64,000 nucleotides of DNA from Ceratopteris richardii (Eukaryota; Streptophyta; Polypodiopsida; Polypodiales; Pteridaceae), in NCBI GenBank assembly GCA_020310875.1, contig CM035414.1:199002260-199066259 (forward strand), given 5' to 3'. Position numbers and translations under genes: made by a program. Within the stretch, counting starts at the first letter, position 1, and every line of letters starts with the position of its first letter. Below, one piece after another: positions 32,909-45,099 of the stretch. Under the pieces are notes generated by a model. It searched no databases. It was not told the DNA's origin and saw only the letters and a program-made list of their open reading frames with translations.

Positions 32909-35166
32909 TGTCGGAGTGATTCTCTCCCCTATGTGGATATTCCATTCCTTTATATGTACATATGAATTGTGTGGAATTTATGGATTGCAATATTGAAGGC
33001 ATGATGCAGCAACAGAAGGAAGAGAGGCCTTGGTGGTAGATTTGTGACATCTATCTCAGGCAAAACTAATCGGAGCATAATTGTTTTCATTATTGAAACT
33101 ATTTCGCCAAGTGCTCGAGGTTGGAATGGTACCTAATCACCAGGATGCTGATGAAGAATTTTCAACACATAGACTGGCACAAAGATCAACCAAACAGACA
33201 TCACATGTCTTCAAAAATGTTTCTTGAGAGTCACGAATCCTTGTGCCAAGGACTCCTCATCTTGGCTTGTGTGATTTTTATGGGAGTCTTTACCCTCCAA
33301 TGGAAATCATTGAGTTGGCTTTATATTTGCACCGATTGTAATTGCATGGTTGTTCTACATGAGCAATATCAGTATATATAAAATATATTCAGTTGGAATC
33401 TAGGTGGAGACAAGGTATTATCATCATGCTACGTGCATAAGCATCTTTTATATCATAGAAAATATCACGGAAAGCAGTGTTGATGCTTGCATATCAAAGC
33501 TTCGAAGTGGTGAATGGGGACTTAAGCACTTCATTGCTCTATGTGTACTTCGTCGCTCTACATATACTATGTGTACAAGACCACATATTTTGGGAGTAAA
33601 CAAAGGCTTTCTTATAGTGACGCATGACTAATGCATGATAATGCAAGGTAAACTGAAGGAATCGGAGGTCCGAAGAGTATATTTTTAGAAGGAACTTCCA
33701 TGCAAAAGAGGAGAGTCATGGATTACACTTGTTTTGTTAGCATTCGACTTCTCCTAACTAAAGGGGGCACAAAATACTAAAAGGCGAGTGACAATTCAGT
33801 TTTACGTGCGATTTTCCATGCAAACAGTTATGGCCGCCATCTTCTATGCGAACAATTCTGGAGATCGGATTTTTTAAGTAGGAGTTTGAATGGTTAAAAA
33901 GAGGACATCAATTCTGATGATCGGGAGGAAGCCCAGGAAACTATGCGCTGATTATCTCTTGACTGTCTGAAGTCCATCTCTCCTTTCTGCATGCAGGAGG
34001 CTCTCTCGCGTTATTGCATTTGAGACATAAACACAGAGATAGCGACTCTCTCGGAGCAATCTCTTGGAAAAGGTGAAGAGAGTTCTAGAGGAAGATAGGA
34101 GGCAACGTAGAGGGGATCTGCTTGATTTATTGCGTGAACAGATGACACTGTAGAAAGTGGGTCAACTTCTATGATATCTAACACAGTGGCTGTCCTGATC
34201 TGTTCTGATAACTATTGGGTACGAAAAAGGCAAAGATGTTGGAGAGAGGCGATGTAGAGAAAACACTTTGATCGGGAGGCGAATCTACACAAGCTTTATC
34301 AGGCACTATACAGAGCGGGAAAAGATTGATTTGATGGTGTTTTATGGTTATGGTTATGAAAAGCTTTGAGAATTCTGATTGCTTCCAACCTTCCCACCTC
34401 GTGGATGTTACTTTAATATGACGATTAAGATCCTGACAGTTCTACTATACAATCGAAATTCAATCTGAACTATTATGCACTGCAGACTATAATTGAGGAT
34501 GCCCATACATATGGAAGCAATCGAAATTCAATCTGAACTATTATGCACTGCAGACTATAATTGAGGATGCCCATACATATGGAAGCTGGTGTTTTTCATC
34601 CAGATATTCAGGAGGTTGTAGACGAATGCAAGGAATCAACAAGGCGCTGTTGAAGTTTTCTCTATAGCCTCTACTTGTTTTTTATGTTCTGATGTACTTC
34701 CATTTATCTGACTGATATCCACCTCGCAGAGGTGACAGTTCCGTTGAAAAATGCTGAAGGATGTCAAGGTTATACCTTAGTGCAGAATCTGTAACTATGT
34801 TTCAAGAAACATAGTTAATGATTGATCTTTGTAAGTATTTTGTTTTTTAAACTTCTCTACACATTCTTCTTCTACTCCTCACGTGGCAATGTGCGACATC
34901 TTCTCCATTAAATGTTTTGTTTTAAGCTTTCTTTGCTAGATCTTTTGTTGAAAATAGAAGGAATAGGTTCAACGTCAAGCTGATGATTTCAAAACAGTTT
35001 TAGATTGTTGACTGTTAGTGCATGTCTCAGAAACTAGAAAAAAGATTATGTATGAGCATAGATATTGTATGATGACAAAACTGATAGGTGAAGCGATCAA
35101 ACAACTCTTAACACAGTTGGGAGTATTGTTCATCTTTAACGAGAATGTTGGTAGAAGTTTGACTCA
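32909..35166 (+). repeat. LTR 1 of the large-LTR element
   Basis: About 2.26 kb, TGTCGGAGTG...TTTGACTCA. Colinear with LTR 2 except for an extra 68-bp tandem copy at 34451-34586. A frame near 33404-33631 (YYHHATCISIFYIIEN, SSVDACISKLRSGEWGLKH) is shared with the other copies. Confidence 0.75.
34451..34586 (+). repeat. 68-bp perfect tandem duplication in LTR 1
   Basis: Two adjacent copies, from AATCGAAATTC to CATATGGAAGC. The other two LTRs have one copy, so it arose after LTR 1 was formed. Confidence 0.85.
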
Positions 35167-35983
35167 ATCTTTATTTTTTTGAAGACTTTCCAAAATATTT
35201 TAATTCGTAATTTATTCACTTGAGTTAATAACACAGAATTGTCTCTGCAATAACATAAAATACAATATACGTTGTATTATTGCTATATCAGGGAACGATT
35301 AGAAGGTTTCTTTTCATGAAAAATAAGCTTCATCTCAAATACCATTAATAACGTTTTACTTATATCGTTTGCAATATTAAGGAAACATTTGTAAATGGTC
35401 AAAGTGATGATTTATTTGAAACTTTTTTGGGTTTTACCACACATAGTTGAAACATTGTTTATGTGAAAGAAAGTTCATGCAATATATGATGATAAAAAGA
35501 AATGATCATTGAACTCAAAATTTTATCATGATATGATACGTGTTTCACATATGTACATATGAATACATATAAGGAAGTTAAACTTCTAATCAATTTGCTT
35601 GAGTTTGTATATTCGTTCTTTGAGTCTCCATTGCAAACTTTTGCTTCAATGTTATTATTGAATTTTCATTATAATTTTGATATCTTACAAATGTTTATGA
35701 ATCATTTATGAACAAGCTTGGAACACATATGAAGAATAGAATTGCAATCAGTCACTAATAACTTTTGAGTTCCTTGAGTTACGATCTCATCTAAGCTTAC
35801 GTCAAGCACCCGTCATGCACTATTAGTGAGATAGTTTACTTGATCTACTAGCCATCTCGAATCGCTCCCACATTTGAACCCGGCATGAACAGCAGCGTTG
35901 CAACTTACGTGCACGATTTCTGAACCTCTTCATTATAGTCTAGGTATTCATATTTTATTTTATATTCATTATATAAGTAAACA
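35167..35983. other. Interior leader of the large-LTR element
   Basis: AT-rich and non-coding. No standard PBS directly after LTR 1, which leaves the exact LTR end uncertain. Confidence 0.4.
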
Positions 35984-37068
35984 ATGGGTAAAACGGGATT
36001 GTCAAAACATTCAGCTCAGGACATAGATTCTAGTGTAAAAGCATTGATTGAAAAGAAATTCTTAGAATATGAGAAGAAATTTAACGAGATGAACATATTT
36101 ATCCAATCCAAAACTGAAAAGAGATGATTGATCATGTTAAAAGAGATGATTGATCATGAAGTTTCAAGTTTGAAAGCCAAGTTTGAGGTTTTGTTCAACC
36201 AAGTAAAAGAAATTCAATCATACAAATGTGAACATGAACATCAAGTACAAGTCCAGCATAGGTCTACCAAAATTCTTGATTAAAACAATTTAATTGACCA
36301 TAGGAGATCAACACTTAGAGCTTCACATAGAAAATTTCGTCGATCTAAAACATATTTCTGGTGTGATCAATTTGGCCACATGTTTTGGGATTGTATTGCA
36401 TATGAGAGTGCTTGTGATCTTAAATTAGTCACTATAGTAGAAAGAAAAATTTGTGATTATCATGTCCAATTACCTTTGCACTTGAACTTAGGAAGAGGTG
36501 GCATTAAAGAACATTTTTAGAAAACAAAATTTAAGCCAACATCATTTATAAGATTTAGAAACAGTGGAGACCAAAGAGATATCATGATAGGAAATCTTCT
36601 GAACAAGAAACTATGATACAAATTAAGAATCAAGTTAAATGTTTTGAGGTAAAGAAACATGATCAAAAAACTTTGGATAAACAAAAAGTTGACCAAATAT
36701 TACGAGAAAAATTGGACAAAGAGGAGAAAGAATATGAAAAGTTAATACAATTGAAAGAGGAACATGATGAGTACTATGTGACATGTAATCCAAAGTTTCT
36801 AGAAAATGATAAATTATTTGATCAAGAAAAGGTTAAAAAATTGCGAGCTCCATTGAGCCATGATATGGAAAATTGAGAGAAAAATCAAAATGAATATGGA
36901 AGTATCAAACAAAAAACTAGTGAGAATGAGAATAAAAGTAACGAACAAAAACATGAAGAAATAGAGAAACAAATGATCGAAGATATTATCACACATATTG
37001 AACAAAATATGAACAAATCATCAAAAACTTCTACATCTTTAAAAGAAAAGTTTGAAGAGAATGAATGA
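35984..37068 (+). pseudogene. Gag-like relic with broken zinc knuckle and Lys/Glu-rich tail
   Basis: ATG at 35984 (MGKTGLSKHSAQDIDSSVK) opens a coiled-coil-like frame. It has a TGA at 36125-36127, within a ~21-bp local duplication, plus later TAA and TAG stops in the same frame. Around 36355-36400 it reads Y-FW-C-DQFG-H-MFWD-C, a CX2CX4HX4C knuckle whose first Cys is now Tyr. A second frame (36613-37068, one TGA at 36874) is rich in Lys and Glu (EKLDKEEKEYEKLIQLKEE) and probably coiled coil. It looks like the nucleocapsid-type protein of an old gypsy element; no protease or RT follows. Identity rests mainly on the knuckle and position. Confidence 0.5.
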
Positions 37069-37489
37069 ATTTTGAATTATGCTCCTTAATGTGGGTTTTC
37101 TTTTGCTACATGAATCTAAATTAATTTGAAGTTTGAAACAAGTACTAATTGAAGGAGAAATTGAATTCATGAGTTTTTATAGATACGATTAATTTGACGA
37201 GTATATGCCACTAATTACCTTTATGAGTTTTTGCTAACATGCATTAATCAACAGCCAATTCAAGATCTGGACTTTAAATGGTTTGTATGGCAGAAACCTA
37301 CTCTACGTTGCATATTTATGTTCTATGGAAAATGGTTTTCTTAAACAAAAGCTCATTTATGGATTATATATACCTATTATCTTTTTTATTTGATAATTTT
37401 CATCTTTTAATATGTTTAATAAAGTCCACAAAGTGATTACGAGAAGATGATGCACATGTAGACAAGAACAAGAAGTCAAAATACGTATT

Positions 37490-38090
37490 AGAAAGCATTG
37501 AGAGTGTGTTGCTTTGATTAGAAATCATGAGAACCATTTCCTCGTTTGCACCATGATTTTATAATTGCATCTATAGTATGCATGCTTTAAAATGTATGTG
37601 CACACATTCATGCCCATAAGTGCACATCCAGTTGCACAACCAATAATCTTCTAACTGCATGATGCAATCAAATAAGTTTATATGGTGAGTGAAAAGCCTC
37701 TACATCGAAAGCTACTTACCCTATCTATGTACCATTTGTTTTCTTAATGCATGAAGAGTATGCATGGTAGGGTCGCATTTCATGACCTTGCATCGAGACA
37801 CAAACTCAGCCTCACCTATGCACATAAGAGAGAGATTGTAAGGATTGATGTATGTTCACATGAATTGTATGCAAGGAAGAGCAGAAGCCTCATCATCAGA
37901 TGCTATTTACTTTTTGTTTGCACCATAACTTTTATACATGCATTTTAAAAGTATGCATTTTATAGGGCTAACTACATGGCCTTGCATATGCACATTATTT
38001 TTGAACCCATGCACATGCAATATGTTATGAAGTTGATCATTAATTTTGGAAAATGAAAACGTGTCTTGGTGGGCGCATCCAGAGGATGCA
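37490..38090 (+). repeat. Diverged repeats before the 3' LTR
   Basis: Three stretches carry the same series 'gcaccat...ttt(t)ata...atgcat...gtatgcat...(t)cat' (about 37545, 37728 and 37920), roughly 185-190 bp apart. Non-coding. Confidence 0.5.
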
Positions 38091-38097
38091 CAGGTTT

Positions 38098-38109
38098 GGT
38101 GGGGGTGAA
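38098..38109 (+). promoter_or_regulatory. Polypurine tract of the large-LTR element
   Basis: GGTGGGGGTGAA directly before TGTCGGAG of LTR 2. It marks LTR 2 as the 3' LTR. Confidence 0.65.
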
Positions 38110-40318
38110 TGTCGGAGTGATTCTCTCTCTTATGTGGATATTGCATTCCTTTATATGTACATATGAATTGTGTGGAATTTCTGGATTGCAATATTGAAGG
38201 CATGATGCAGCAACAGAAGGAAGAGAGGCCTTGGTGGCAGATTTGCGACATCTATCTCAGGCAAAACTAATTGGAGCAGAATTGTTTTCATTATTAAAAC
38301 TATTTCACCAAGTATTCAAGGTTGGATTGGTATCTAATCACCGGGATGCTGATGAAGAATTTTCAACATATAGATTCGCACAAAGATCAAGCAAATAGAG
38401 ATGACATATCTTCAAAAACATTTCTTGAGAGTCACGAATCCTCGTGCAAAGGACTCCTCATCTTGGCTTGTGTGATTTTTATGGGACTGTTTGTCCTCGA
38501 ATAGAAATCATTCAGTTGGCTTTATATTTGCACCGATTGTAATTGCATGGTTGTTCTACATGAGCAATATCAGTATATATAAAATATATTCAGTTGCAAT
38601 CCAATTACAGACAAGGTATTATCATCATGCTACCTACATAAGCATCTTTTATATCATAGAAAATATCATGGAAAGTAGTGTTGATGCTTGCATATCAAAG
38701 CTTCGAAGTGGTGAATGGGGACTTAAGCACTTCGTTAATCTATGTGTACTTCATCGCTCTACGTATACTATGTGTACAAGACCACATATTTTGGGAGTAA
38801 AGTAACGCTTTCTTATAGTGATGCATGACCAATGCATGGTAATGGAAGGAAAACCGAAGGAATCGGAGGTCCAAAGAGTATACTTTTAGAAGGAACTTCC
38901 ATGCAAAAGTGGAGAGTCATGGATTACACTTGTTTTGTTAGCAATCGGCTTCTCCTAACTAATGGCGGCACAAAACACTAAAAGGGGAGTGACAGTTCAG
39001 CCTTATGTGTGATTTTTCATGCAAACAGTTCTGGCCTCCATCTTCTATTCGAACAATTCTGGAGATCAGATTTTTTAAGTAGGAGCTTGCATGGTTAAAA
39101 ACGGGACATCGATTCTGATGATGGGGAGGAAGCCCAGGGAACTATGCGCTAATTATCTTTGGCCGGTCCGAAGTCCATCTCTCCTTTTTGCATGTGGGAG
39201 GATCTCTCGGGTTATTCCGTTTGAGACATACACACAGAGATAACGACTCTCTCTGAGCAACCTCTTGCAAAAGGTGAAGACAGTTCTGGAGGAAGAGAGG
39301 AGGCAACGCAGATGGGATCTACTTGATTTATTGTGTGAACAGATGACACTCTAGACAGGGGGTCAACTTCTGTGATATCTAACACAGCGGCTATTCTCGG
39401 TGCTCGGATTTTGTTTCTGATATGTTCTGATAACAATCGGGTACCAAGAAGGCAAAGATGTTGGAGAGAGGTGATGTAGAAAAAACACTTTGATCAGGAG
39501 GCGAATCTACGCAAGCTTTATCAGGCACTATACAGAGCGGGAAAAGATTGATTTGATATTGTTTTATGGTTATAGATATGAAAAGCTTTGAGAACTCTGA
39601 TTGCTTCCAACCTTCCGAGCTCGTGGATGCGACTTTAATATGACGACTAAGATGCTTACAGTTCTACTATACAATCAGAATTCAATCTGAACTATTACGC
39701 ACTGCAGACTATAAGTGAAGATGCCCATACATATGGAAGCTGGTGTTTTTCATCTAGATATTCAGGAGGTTGTAGAGGAATGCAAGGAATCAAGAAGGCG
39801 CTGCTGAAGTTTTCTGTATAGCCTCTACTTGTTTTTTATGTTCCGATGTACTTCCATTTATCTGAGTGATATCCACCTGGCAGAGGTGACAATTCCGTTG
39901 AAAAATGCTGAAGGATGTCCAAGGTTATACAGCAGAATCTGTAACTATGTTTCAAGAAACATAGTTAATGATTGATCTTTGTAAGTATTTTGTTTTTAAA
40001 CTTCTCTGCACATTCTTCTTCTACTCCTCACGTGGCAATGTGGATATCTTCTCCATTGAATGTTTTGTTTTAAGCTTTCTTTGCTACATCTTTTTTTGTA
40101 AATAGCAGGAATAGGTTCAACGTCAAGCTGCTGATTTCAAAACAGTTTTAGATTGTTGATTGTTAGCGCCTGTCTCAGCAACTAGAAAAAAAATTATGTA
40201 TGAGCATAAATATTGTATGATGACAAAATTGATAGGTGAAGCGACAAATCAAACAACGCTTAACACGGTCGGGAGTATTGTTCATCTTTAACGAGAATCT
40301 TGGTACGAGTTTGACTCG
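38110..40318 (+). repeat. LTR 2 (3' LTR) of the large-LTR element
   Basis: About 2.2 kb, colinear with LTR 1. Holds the longest version of the shared frame at 38491-38805. Its right end runs into the spacer of the palindrome. Confidence 0.75.
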
Positions 40319-40337
40319 AAACATTATTAGTTTTTTC

Positions 40338-42495
40338 GTTGTTTGATTTTCGCTTCACCTATCAGTTTTTTCATCATATAATATTTATGCTCATACATAA
40401 TTTTTTTCCTCGTTGTTGAGACATGCAATAACAATCAACAATCTAAAACTGTTTTGAAATCATCATCTTGATGCTCAACCTATTCCTTCCATTTTCAAAA
40501 AAAGATCTAGCAAAAGAAGCTTAAAACAAAACATTCAATGGAGAAGATGTAGCTCATTGCGACCTGAGGAGTAGAAGAAGAATGTGCAGAGAAGTTTAAA
40601 AAACAAAATACTTACAAATATCAATCATTAACTATGTTTCTTGAAACATAGTTATAGATTCAGCGCTAAGGTATAACCTTGGACATCCTTCATCATTTTT
40701 CAACGGAACTATCACCTCTTCCAGGTGGATATCAACTAGATAAATGGAAGTACATAAGAACATAAAAAACAAGTAGAGGCTATACAGAAAACTTTAGCAG
40801 CGCCTTCTTGATTCCTTGCATTCGTCTACAACCTCTTGAATATCTGGATGAAAAACACGAGCTTCCATATGTATGGGCATCTTCACTTATAGTCTGCAGT
40901 GCGTAATAGTTCAAATTGAATTTCGATTGTATAGTAGAAGTTTCAGGATCTTAATCGTCATATTAAAGTCGCATCCATAAGGTCAGAAGGTTGGAAGCAA
41001 TCAAAATTCTCAAAGATTTTCATAACCATAACCATAAAACACCCTCAAATCAATCTTTTCTCGCTTTGTATAGTGCCTGATAAAGCTTGCGTAGATTCGC
41101 CTCCCGATCAAAGTGTTTTTTCTACATCGCCTCTCTCCAACATCTTTGCCTTCTTCGTACCCAATCGTTATTAGAACTGATCAGAAACAAAATCCAAGCA
41201 CCGAGAACAGCCGTTGTATTAGATATCATAGAAGTTGACCCCTTTCTAGAGTGTCATCTGTTCACGCAATAAATCAAGCAAATCCCCTTTGTGTTGCCTC
41301 CTCTCTTCCTCCAGAGCTCTCTTCTTCTTTTGCAAGATATTGCTCCAAGAGAGTCGCTATCTCTGTGTGTATGTCTCAAACAGAATAACCCAAGAGAACC
41401 TCTCACATGCAGAAAGGAGAGATGGACTTCAGATAGTCTAGAGATAATCAGCGCATAGTTCCCTAGGCTTCCTCCCAATCATCAGAATTGATGTCCCCTT
41501 TTTAACCATGCAAGCTCCTACTTAAAAAATTCCATCTCCAGAATTGTTCGCATAGAAGATGGCTACCAGAACTGTTTGCATGATAAATCACACGTAAAAC
41601 TAAACTGTCACTCCCCTTTTAGTGTTTTGTCACTCCCCTTTTAGTGTTTTGTCACTCCCCTTTTAGTGTTTTGTGCCGTCATTAGTTAGGAGAAGTCGAT
41701 TGCTAACAAAACAAGTGTAATCCATGACTCTCCACTTTTGCATGAAAGTTCCTTCTAGAAATATACTCTTCGGACCTCCGATAAGTCATGCATCACTATA
41801 AGAAAGCCTTACTTTACTCCAAAATATGTGGTCTTGTACACATAGTATACGTAGAGCGAGGAAGTACACATAGAGCAACGATGTGCTTAAGTCCCCATTC
41901 ACCACTTCGAAGCTTTGATATGCAAGCATCAACACTGCTTTCCATGATATTTTCTATGATATAGAAGATGCTTATGCACGTAGCATGATGATAATACCTG
42001 GTCTGCACCTGGATTCCAACTAAATATATTTTGTATATACTGATATTGCTGATGTAGAACAACCATGCAATTACAATCGGTGCAAATATAAAGCCAACTC
42101 GATGATTTCCATTGAAGGGCAAAGAGTCCCATAAAAAATGCACAAGCCAAGATGAGGAGTCCTTTGCACAAGGATTCCTGACTCTCAAAAAACGTTTTTT
42201 GAAGACATGTCATCTCTGTTTGGTTGATCTTTGTGCTAGTCTATATGTTGAAAATTCTTCCTAGTGATTAGATACGAATACAACCTCGAACACTTGGTGA
42301 AATAGTTTCAATAATGAAAACAATTCTTCTCCAATTAGTTTTGCCTGAGATAGATGTCACAAATCTGCCACCAAGGCCTCTCTTCCTTTTGTTGGTGCAT
42401 CGTGCCTTCAATATTGCAATCCATAAATTCCACACAATTCATATGTATATATAAAGGAATGGAATATCCACATAGGAGAGAGAATCACTCTGACA
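40338..42495 (-). repeat. LTR 3, inverted, of the large-LTR element
   Basis: The reverse complement matches LTR 2 from TGTCAGAGTG (42495) to GAAGCG...CAAACAACG (40338). The last ~65 bp of the LTR are missing. LTR 2 and LTR 3 form a palindrome with ~2.15 kb arms and an ~80-bp loop. A 22-bp unit is triplicated at 41607-41672 only in this copy. Confidence 0.8.
41607..41672 (-). repeat. 22-bp unit in three perfect copies
   Basis: GTCACTCCCCTTTTAGTG plus TTTT, repeated three times. The other LTRs have one copy. Confidence 0.85.
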
Positions 42496-44102
42496 ACGTT
42501 GCAGGTGTAGGAAACTCATATGAACCATAGTCTTGGCTTTCTTCATGGTCAAAATGTGTACGACTTATTCCTGGCTCATCATGAACATTATGCATAGGCA
42601 TCCATATCATTCTCTGTAACACTCATGTCTTTAGGTGCATACCATGATGCATTCTCATCGAATATAATATCTCTCCTCACTATACATTCTTTTGTAATAA
42701 GATTATAACATCTATATCCTTTCTTCTCTTATGAGTATCCAACAAAAATGCACTTTCCAGATTTTGCCTCAAAATTGTGTCTCAACTGACTAGGCACATG
42801 CGCATAACAAATTCTTCTGAAAACTCGTAAATAGATCACATTTGTCTTATGCTTCCATAGCCTCTCATAAGGAGTGAGATCATGAACCATGCTTGTTGGA
42901 GCTCTATTTATAACATGCACAGCTGTATCACAAGCTTCTGCCCAAAACATATCTTGTATTTTTTTTTCATTCAACATGGCTGTAGCAACTTCCTCAATCA
43001 CACGATTCTTACATTCTGCAACACCATTTTGTTGTGGTGTATATCTACAAGACAATTACCTTTTGATTCCATGATCACTAAGGTATTGATCAAATTCTCT
43101 TGAGATATATTCTCCCCCTGAATCTCATCATAGGCATTTTATATACATTCCCAACTGCTTTTCAAACATATTTTTGAATCCCACAAAGCACTCAAAAACT
43201 TCACTCTTGTGCTTCACGAAATAAGTCCATGTATATCGGCTATAATTGTCAAGGAATATCAAAAAATATAGTGAGTCATCAATTGATTTTGTTCTAGGAG
43301 GTCCAACCACATCACTATGGATTAGCTCTAGAGGTCTCCTTCTATGCATTTCTCTTCTTGGAAACTTCATACATTGATGTTTTCCAAATCTGCATGCTTC
43401 ACAAATTCTTTCAAAGTTTAAATGACCAAATCGTGGTAGTCCATGCACTAACATTTGCTTTTCCATAGATTTCAATTTCCTTAAATTGATATGAGCAATT
43501 CATTTATGCCATAGATCAGCTATATTTGAGTATTCACTAGTCTTGGCATACATATTCTAATAAAGAGGTGTACGCATATCAAACATGAACAATCTACTTA
43601 TCTTCTTTCCATGACCAAGCAATTTTCCTGCTTTGCCATACTTGAAATCATATATAAAACACCCATGTTTATTGAGAATTACCTCCATGTCTTGATCCAC
43701 AAGCTAATCAACCAAAACTAGGTTCTTTGTAATGCTAGGCATATGTAAGACATCACTTACTGTGTTTAGAACACCATTTGTTTGTACTAATGGTACGTTC
43801 CCAACATCATTAATCATGTGTAAGGTATCTTGACAAATTGCCACATACTCTATAGTCTTCAAAGCCTCTTTTGACTCAAACCAATTTCCTATGCTCGTCA
43901 TATGATTTGTGCAACTAGAGTTGATGTAGTAGTTCATATCATTTCCTGGTTTTGACATACTATTGAACACATGCTCCATTGCAAACATATTATATCTGCC
44001 ATAGTTTCTATATGAACTTTGCGCACAGAAATTTTTTGTGTAAATCACAAGCCTGCACATTTGCTTGTAGTTCATACACATATGAAGTCTCATGGAAACC
44101 AT
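42496..44102 (-). pseudogene. Copia integrase and protease relic (5' half of the split element)
   Basis: Minus strand: protease region 44102-43704 with YYINSSCTNHMTS, where the catalytic DSG has become NSS, then VLHMPSITKNL. GAG-pre and integrase start at 43475-43128 (FGHLNFERICEACRFGKHQ, HSDVVGPP, FLDNYSRYTW). The second Asp region near 43120 has two stops (L**DSGGEY). Integrase end at 43055-42729 (YTPQQNGVAECKNRV, FWAEACDTAVHVINR) to the SH3-like part (KCIFVGYS). It joins the RT half at 32908. The protease change and stops make it dead. Confidence 0.8.
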
Positions 44103-44111
44103 TGCTAGTGG

Positions 44112-45072
44112 AGAATTACTTCTTTACCATTGTAAAAGTCATATTTTGAAATGTAACTACCTATAAAAGTCGTGGACTTGATTAGTTGGAAAGTAACATC
44201 CACCTTTGAGAGAATATCTCCTAGAATGAAGGTACACCTTTAGAGAGAGCCAAAATTTGAATTCAAATTCAAATTTGATTAGAACACTTATATAAACCTC
44301 TATGAAAAAGTCGCAGTGAGATTCATCATATCCGGAGCTATCCATTGTAATTTTAAGTGTGTGTAAGGCCTACAATCTAGCCTACACCTTTGTTCGTCAT
44401 AAGTCTATGATTACCAAGTCTATGACATTGTACAATCTTCTTCATTAATACATTATACTTACATTGTTCATCTATGAAACCTCTGTTATAGTAATATTCC
44501 ACTCTAAACTTGTACTGAGCATATCGCCCTCATTTCTCCATCAAATTCAACGATCATTAGCTTGTTGCAACCAGCTTCAAATTTTCCACATGCTGAAAAA
44601 GTTTGAAGCAAATCTAATTAGCAGATTGAGAGAAATCGGCGTCGAAGCATTCACTGGTCAATACTTGCAGCACTCCTAAAAAGTAGGGGTAATGATAATT
44701 TTGCTAAATTGATTTCTCTGTGCATAGTTGATCATTTCAAGTGATTCCAAATATAATGAGTAGCTTAGTAAGCTAATTAGATAGCTCTCAAACGAATTTT
44801 TCCAATTTCTTTTGTACTGGTTGTACTCAGTATTACAAGCAGTAGGTGTATGATCCAAATTAGAAAGTTTTCTTGGATTCTTCTATTGAGAACTAGTGTG
44901 TTTTGATCAAACCTTTTCATACATCATTTCCAAAGTACAAAGGCACATTTATGGTGTAGTTGAAAAGATAAGAGGGTCCACTTATCAACTCTGAAGCATC
45001 AAAGGGCTCGTACAAAGCAGGATCTGGCAGTACGTACTCATGATCTTGAAGTGTCCATCCATCTTTCCAACA
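44112..45072 (+). repeat. 5' LTR of the truncated copia element, left end missing
   Basis: Aligns with 57090-57969, including the AT-rich palindrome near 44252-44280, the TATA (TTATATAAACC, about 44289) and the end CATCTTTCCAACA. More diverged than the LTR pair of the later copy. Confidence 0.7.
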
Positions 45073-45073
45073 G

Positions 45074-45085
45074 TGGTATCAAAGA
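45074..45085 (+). promoter_or_regulatory. Mutated primer-binding site
   Basis: TGGTATCAAAGA, against the standard TGGTATCAGAGC. Confidence 0.7.
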
Positions 45086-45099
45086 AAAGTTAAGGTAAA

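Larger units (their letters stand above)
32909..42495 (+). mobile_element. Non-autonomous large-LTR element (LARD-like) with an extra inverted LTR
   Basis: LTR 1 (32909-35166, plus), 2.9 kb interior with gag-like relics, PPT (38098-38109), LTR 2 (38110-40318, plus), then LTR 3 in reverse (42495 to 40338), joined through an ~80-bp spacer. The whole block sits inside the decayed copia element. Both outer edges are LTR U3 starts, (T)GTCGGAGTG at left and TGTCAGAGTG read from the right. A possible 5-bp target duplication is ATGTT (left) and ACGTT (right), one mismatch. No pol domain is visible. Confidence 0.7.
30827..44102 (-). mobile_element. Decayed copia retrotransposon split by a 9.6 kb insertion
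   Basis: The minus-strand 3' part is at 30827-32908 (LTR, RNase H, RT) and the 5' part at 42496-44102 (integrase, protease). Both halves are in the same orientation and in the order expected of a single element, with the large-LTR element 32909-42495 between them. The gag end is lost at about 44105, where a truncated copy of another copia family begins. Confidence 0.8.

Noticed and set aside
32909-42495. Single DNA transposon (MULE-like) with 2.2 kb terminal inverted repeats
   Set aside because: The outer copies are inverted, but a third direct copy preceded by a polypurine tract and a gag-like interior fit LTRs better; no 9-bp target duplication or MURA-like protein is seen.
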